Source of the DNA: Bradyrhizobium yuanmingense
GTDB lineage: Bacteria > Pseudomonadota > Alphaproteobacteria > Rhizobiales > Xanthobacteraceae
Length of the DNA stretch: 64,000 nucleotides
NCBI RefSeq assembly: GCF_900094575.1
Contig: NZ_FMAE01000005.1
Coordinates: 426,092-490,091 of the forward strand
Reading direction: 5' to 3'
Shown: one piece after another, positions 61,141 to 64,000 of the stretch
Layout of the letters: each line of letters opens with the position of its first letter
Numbering within the stretch: position 1 is the first letter of the stretch
Notes under the pieces: generated by a model
What the model saw: the letters and a program-made list of their open reading frames with translations, nothing else
The model's database searches: none
Told to the model about the DNA's origin: nothing
Position numbers and translations under genes: made by a program

Positions 61141-62460
61141 ATGCATGTCCGTATCCTGCTCCTCCTTGCCTTGCTTCTGCTTCCGGGCACTTTGCGTGCC
61201 GAAGCAGCGCCGGCCGAGAAAACCGGATTTGCTTCCAGGCTGACGATCTATCTCGCCAAGGGGCCGGCCGACGCATGCGGGCCGGGCTGCGATCGCTGGA
61301 TCGCCATCGAGGGCGAGATCGATCGCGAGGCGGCGCTGCGCATTCGCCGCTTCCTCGCCGCCGTCAAGGACCTGCAGCGTCCGATCTACGTTCATTCGCC
61401 CGGCGGCAACGTCGAGCAGTCCTACGCGATCGCGCGGTTGCTGCGCAGCCGCAAGGCGGTTGCCAGGGTTGGCCGGACGATCGCGACCGCCTGCGCCGCG
61501 GGCACGCAGGTGGATGCCGCCTGCCTGAAGCTCAAGAACGCAAGCGGCGAGGTCGAGGCCGAGCTCACCACGACCCGCGCCATGTGCAACTCGGCCTGCG
61601 CATACCTGTTTCTGGGGGCGGCATCGCGCGAGGTCGCCCCCGACGCCGCAATAGCGGTCCATAATTCCAGGCTGGTGCTCGCCTTCGACGGACGGCCCGA
61701 TCCAGCGGCCGTCGCGGAATACAGGCGTCGCCGGCTGTTAGCGGCCGATCGCGATCGCGCCGCGTTCATCGCTGCGATGGGAATTGGCCGCGAGCTCGAT
61801 TCCCTCATCCGGACGGTGAAGTTCGAAAGCCTACACGTATTGACGCGATCCGAGCTCTACGGTTTCGGCATCGACACGCGACCGCTCGCCGAAACGAAAT
61901 GGACGCTGGAGAAAGAGGCCCGGCCGTTCGTCCGCAAGATCGCGACCGCAAAGAAGGCGAACGGCTCCGCGTTCCGAACGATGGAGCTGCGCCTGTCTTG
62001 CGAAAGCAGCAAGGGCGCACCGCTGACATTTGCGGCCGAGGTCGACGAAACGGCCACCGGCAAGAGCACGATCCTGATCACGGCGGATGCCGACAAGGAG
62101 AAGACGGCCGGAGGATCTCCGGTGCGGACCGGCAAGCACGAGGTCTGGCGCAGCAACATCGACCCCGACAGGGTCAAGGCGATACTGGCCTCCCGCTCCC
62201 TGCAGGTCCGCGAAAGCACGCCGATCGCGGACGACAAGACGGACATCATGACATTCGAGCTCGACTTGGCGGGCCTGCCGTCACAATGGGCTCGGCTCAC
62301 GGCATCCTGTTCATTGCCGACGCCGGGCCCGGCAAGCTCCTGGCCGACGTTGCCGGGGAAAGCCGCTCCCTGGCAGGCAGCTCATTGGCCCGAAAGCCCT
62401 TGGACGCCCGCCCCCCAACTGACCGTCAGCACAAACCCTCGGCCCGCTCCGTCGCCTTGA
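61141..62460 (+). CDS. Exported ClpP/crotonase-fold protein
   Basis: About 439 residues. Signal MHVRILLLLALLLLPGTLRA, then a ClpP-like half: DRWIAIEGEIDREAALRIRRFLA, IYVHSPGGNVEQSYAIA (SPGGN 86-90), and CNSACAYLFLGA with the possible nucleophile Ser151, then AVHN with His174. These are the positions expected for ClpP/SppA-type serine peptidases. Two Cys pairs near the active site could form disulfides in the periplasm. Residues 260-400 form a separate strand-rich domain. The last ~50 residues are Pro/Trp-rich and look out of phase with the rest, so a late frameshift is possible. Many such rhizobial proteins are unstudied. Confidence 0.7.
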   Translation: MHVRILLLLALLLLPGTLRAEAAPAEKTGFASRLTIYLAKGPADACGPGCDRWIAIEGEIDREAALRIRRFLAAVKDLQRPIYVHSPGGNVEQSYAIARLLRSRKAVARVGRTIATACAAGTQVDAACLKLKNASGEVEAELTTTRAMCNSACAYLFLGAASREVAPDAAIAVHNSRLVLAFDGRPDPAAVAEYRRRRLLAADRDRAAFIAAMGIGRELDSLIRTVKFESLHVLTRSELYGFGIDTRPLAETKWTLEKEARPFVRKIATAKKANGSAFRTMELRLSCESSKGAPLTFAAEVDETATGKSTILITADADKEKTAGGSPVRTGKHEVWRSNIDPDRVKAILASRSLQVRESTPIADDKTDIMTFELDLAGLPSQWARLTASCSLPTPGPASSWPTLPGKAAPWQAAHWPESPWTPAPQLTVSTNPRPAPSP

Positions 62461-62509
62461 AATGACGTCGAACTCGCCCCGGGCGGGCGATTCAACACGC
62501 AACATTCAT

Positions 62510-64000
62510 TCAACCCTCATCGAGCAGGGAGCGGACCTTGGCGGCCAGGTCTTCGATCGCAAAGGGCTTGGACAGCAAATGCTTGCCGGCATCGAGCACG
62601 CCATTGTGGACGATCGCGTTGCGCGTGTAGCCGGTGGTGAACAGCACTTTCAGATCCGGGTATCGTCTCGACAGCTCGGCCGCGAGTTCGGCACCGGTCA
62701 TGTCGGGCATGACGACGTCGGTGAACAGCAGATCCGGAACGAAACCGCCTTCGATTTTGCCGATCGCCTCCCGGGCGCTGGCGGCCTCGACGACGGTATA
62801 GCCAAGCTCGCGCAGGCTTTCGGACGAGATGCCGCGGACCCGCTCGTCGTCCTCGACGACGAGGATGGTCTCGCTCTGCGGACTTGCACCGGGATGCAGC
62901 ACGCCGTGCGACGGGGTTGAGACAGGCTCCTCGCCCGCGAAGCGTGGAAGATAGATCTTCACGGTCGTGCCGACGTCCACCTCCGAATAGATTTTGACAT
63001 GGCCGCCCGACTGCCGCACGAAGCCGTAGACCTGGCTGAGGCCAAGTCCAGTCCCCTTGCCGACGACCTTGGTCGTAAAGAACGGATCGAAGACCTTTCC
63101 CAGCACGTCGGCCGCGATGCCCGTGCCGTTGTCCGTCACCGCAATGAGCACGTACTGCCCGGGCTGCAGCGCGTATTCGCGGGCGTATTTTCGATCTATC
63201 GAGGCGTTGGCGGTTTCGATCGTCAGCCTGCCACCCTTCGGCATGGCATCGCGGGCATTGACAGCAAGATTGACGAGAGCGCTTTCGAGCTGCGCAGGGT
63301 CTGCCTTGACGCGCCAAAGGCCAGCCGCGAGGACCGTCTCGAGACGAACGAGCTCGCCGAGCGAGCGCTCGAGCAGCTCACTCATCTCACCGACCATCTT
63401 GTTGATGTCCACGACCTCGGGCGCAAGAGGCTGCTGCCGCGAGAACGCCAACAATCTTTGTGTCAACGTGGCGGCACGGTTCGCACCATCCGTTGCACTA
63501 TCCAAGAAACGGTCAATGTTGAGCTCGCCCTTGCCGAGCCGCCGTTTGGCGAGATTCAAGCTGCCGAGGATGACGGCCAGCATGTTGTTGAAGTCGTGGG
63601 CGATCCCCCCGGTCAATTGCCCGACGGCTTCCATCTTCTGCGATTGCCGCAATTGCTCCTCGGCCTTCATGCGCTCGGCGATCTCGTCGGCGACACGTTG
63701 CTCCAGCTCGGCATTGAGCGCTTCGAGCCTGGTCAGCAGCTGGGCGTTGTCAATGGCCGTCGCGGCATGGCCGGCAATGCCGAGCAATGCGGATTCGTGC
63801 TCCTCGTGGAATCGACCGACCTCCGCATGACCGAAGAAAAGCCCACCGAGCACCTCGCCGCTGCGCGAGATCACGGGGACCGCCAGATAGGACCGGACCG
63901 GAAGATGGCCCTCGGGCATGCCTTTCCGCGGCGCATTCTTGCCATAGCGCGGGTCTTGCAGGATGTCGTCCGACCTCACCACGCCCGTGCCCTTAAAGGT
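62510..64000 (-). CDS. Hybrid sensor histidine kinase (N-terminus beyond window)
   Basis: About 497 residues are visible and the reading frame runs open through the window edge (TFKGTGVVRSDDILQDPRYG is the middle of a GAF domain). Order: C-terminal part of GAF, a short coiled coil, HisKA with the phospho-acceptor in GGIAHDFNNMLAVIL, HATPase (TDNGTGIAADVLGKVFDPFFTTK, GTGLGLSQVYGFV), and a C-terminal receiver domain with Asp in LLFTDVVMPDMTG. This is the common rhizobial PAS/GAF hybrid kinase. It converges with the ClpP-like gene. Confidence 0.9.
   Translation of the reverse strand, partial: TFKGTGVVRSDDILQDPRYGKNAPRKGMPEGHLPVRSYLAVPVISRSGEVLGGLFFGHAEVGRFHEEHESALLGIAGHAATAIDNAQLLTRLEALNAELEQRVADEIAERMKAEEQLRQSQKMEAVGQLTGGIAHDFNNMLAVILGSLNLAKRRLGKGELNIDRFLDSATDGANRAATLTQRLLAFSRQQPLAPEVVDINKMVGEMSELLERSLGELVRLETVLAAGLWRVKADPAQLESALVNLAVNARDAMPKGGRLTIETANASIDRKYAREYALQPGQYVLIAVTDNGTGIAADVLGKVFDPFFTTKVVGKGTGLGLSQVYGFVRQSGGHVKIYSEVDVGTTVKIYLPRFAGEEPVSTPSHGVLHPGASPQSETILVVEDDERVRGISSESLRELGYTVVEAASAREAIGKIEGGFVPDLLFTDVVMPDMTGAELAAELSRRYPDLKVLFTTGYTRNAIVHNGVLDAGKHLLSKPFAIEDLAAKVRSLLDEG

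Overview
The window reads as an alphaproteobacterial chromosome, most likely Bradyrhizobium or a close relative. The gene order rpsB-tsf-pyrH-frr-uppS-cdsA-dxr-rseP-bamA-lpxD-fabZ-lpxA-lpxI-lpxB, the neighbouring glnS/gltX/gltA, a GcrA-like protein and the very G+C-rich codon use all point there. Everything is read from sequence; no database was searched.

Positions 1 to about 15.2 kb are a mobile element with visibly lower G+C and dense, overlapping small genes. From right to left on the minus strand it has an AlpA-like regulator, a RepA-like helicase with an iteron cluster beside its stop codon, and a packaging/morphogenesis run (prohead protease, HNH nuclease, small terminase subunit, an HslV/proteasome-like hydrolase). 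A separate tape measure gene and an overlapping DprA-like/phosphoribosyltransferase pair follow. Plus-strand cargo includes a Rap1a-type secreted protein, a lipoprotein, a stand-alone Cas2/SinR-like protein, a ribbon-helix-helix protein, and a small Cys-rich secreted peptide with a membrane-anchored partner. No large terminase, portal, major capsid, lysis or integrase gene is visible, so this is either a decayed prophage or a phage satellite whose left end lies outside the window. Its right border cuts comEC, which keeps only its first ~400 codons.

From 15.2 to 33 kb the chromosome carries an NTF2-like protein, glnS and gltX (divergent), gltA with a strong terminator, and a sugar-uptake operon: ROK regulator with a palindrome over its start codon, binding protein, two permeases, ATPase and an SDR dehydrogenase. 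A cluster of small proteins follows: a phytochelatin-synthase-like secreted peptidase, dodecin, an ABM-like protein, an acidic protein, a GcrA-like protein and an orphan PAS histidine kinase.

From 33 to 48.3 kb lies the minus-strand block for translation, isoprenoid, phospholipid, lipid A and outer-membrane assembly, interrupted only by one plus-strand KTSC gene.

From 48.3 to 64 kb are a caspase-fold protein lacking both catalytic residues and carrying a huge Pro-rich tail, an exported carbonic anhydrase, a shortened DUF2846 lipoprotein, dnaE, an outer-membrane beta-barrel protein, and an HD-domain/AhpD-like operon. Divergent from that operon is a MocR regulator broken by what looks like one missing G. 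A periplasmic ClpP-like protein and a hybrid histidine kinase, cut by the window end, close the region.
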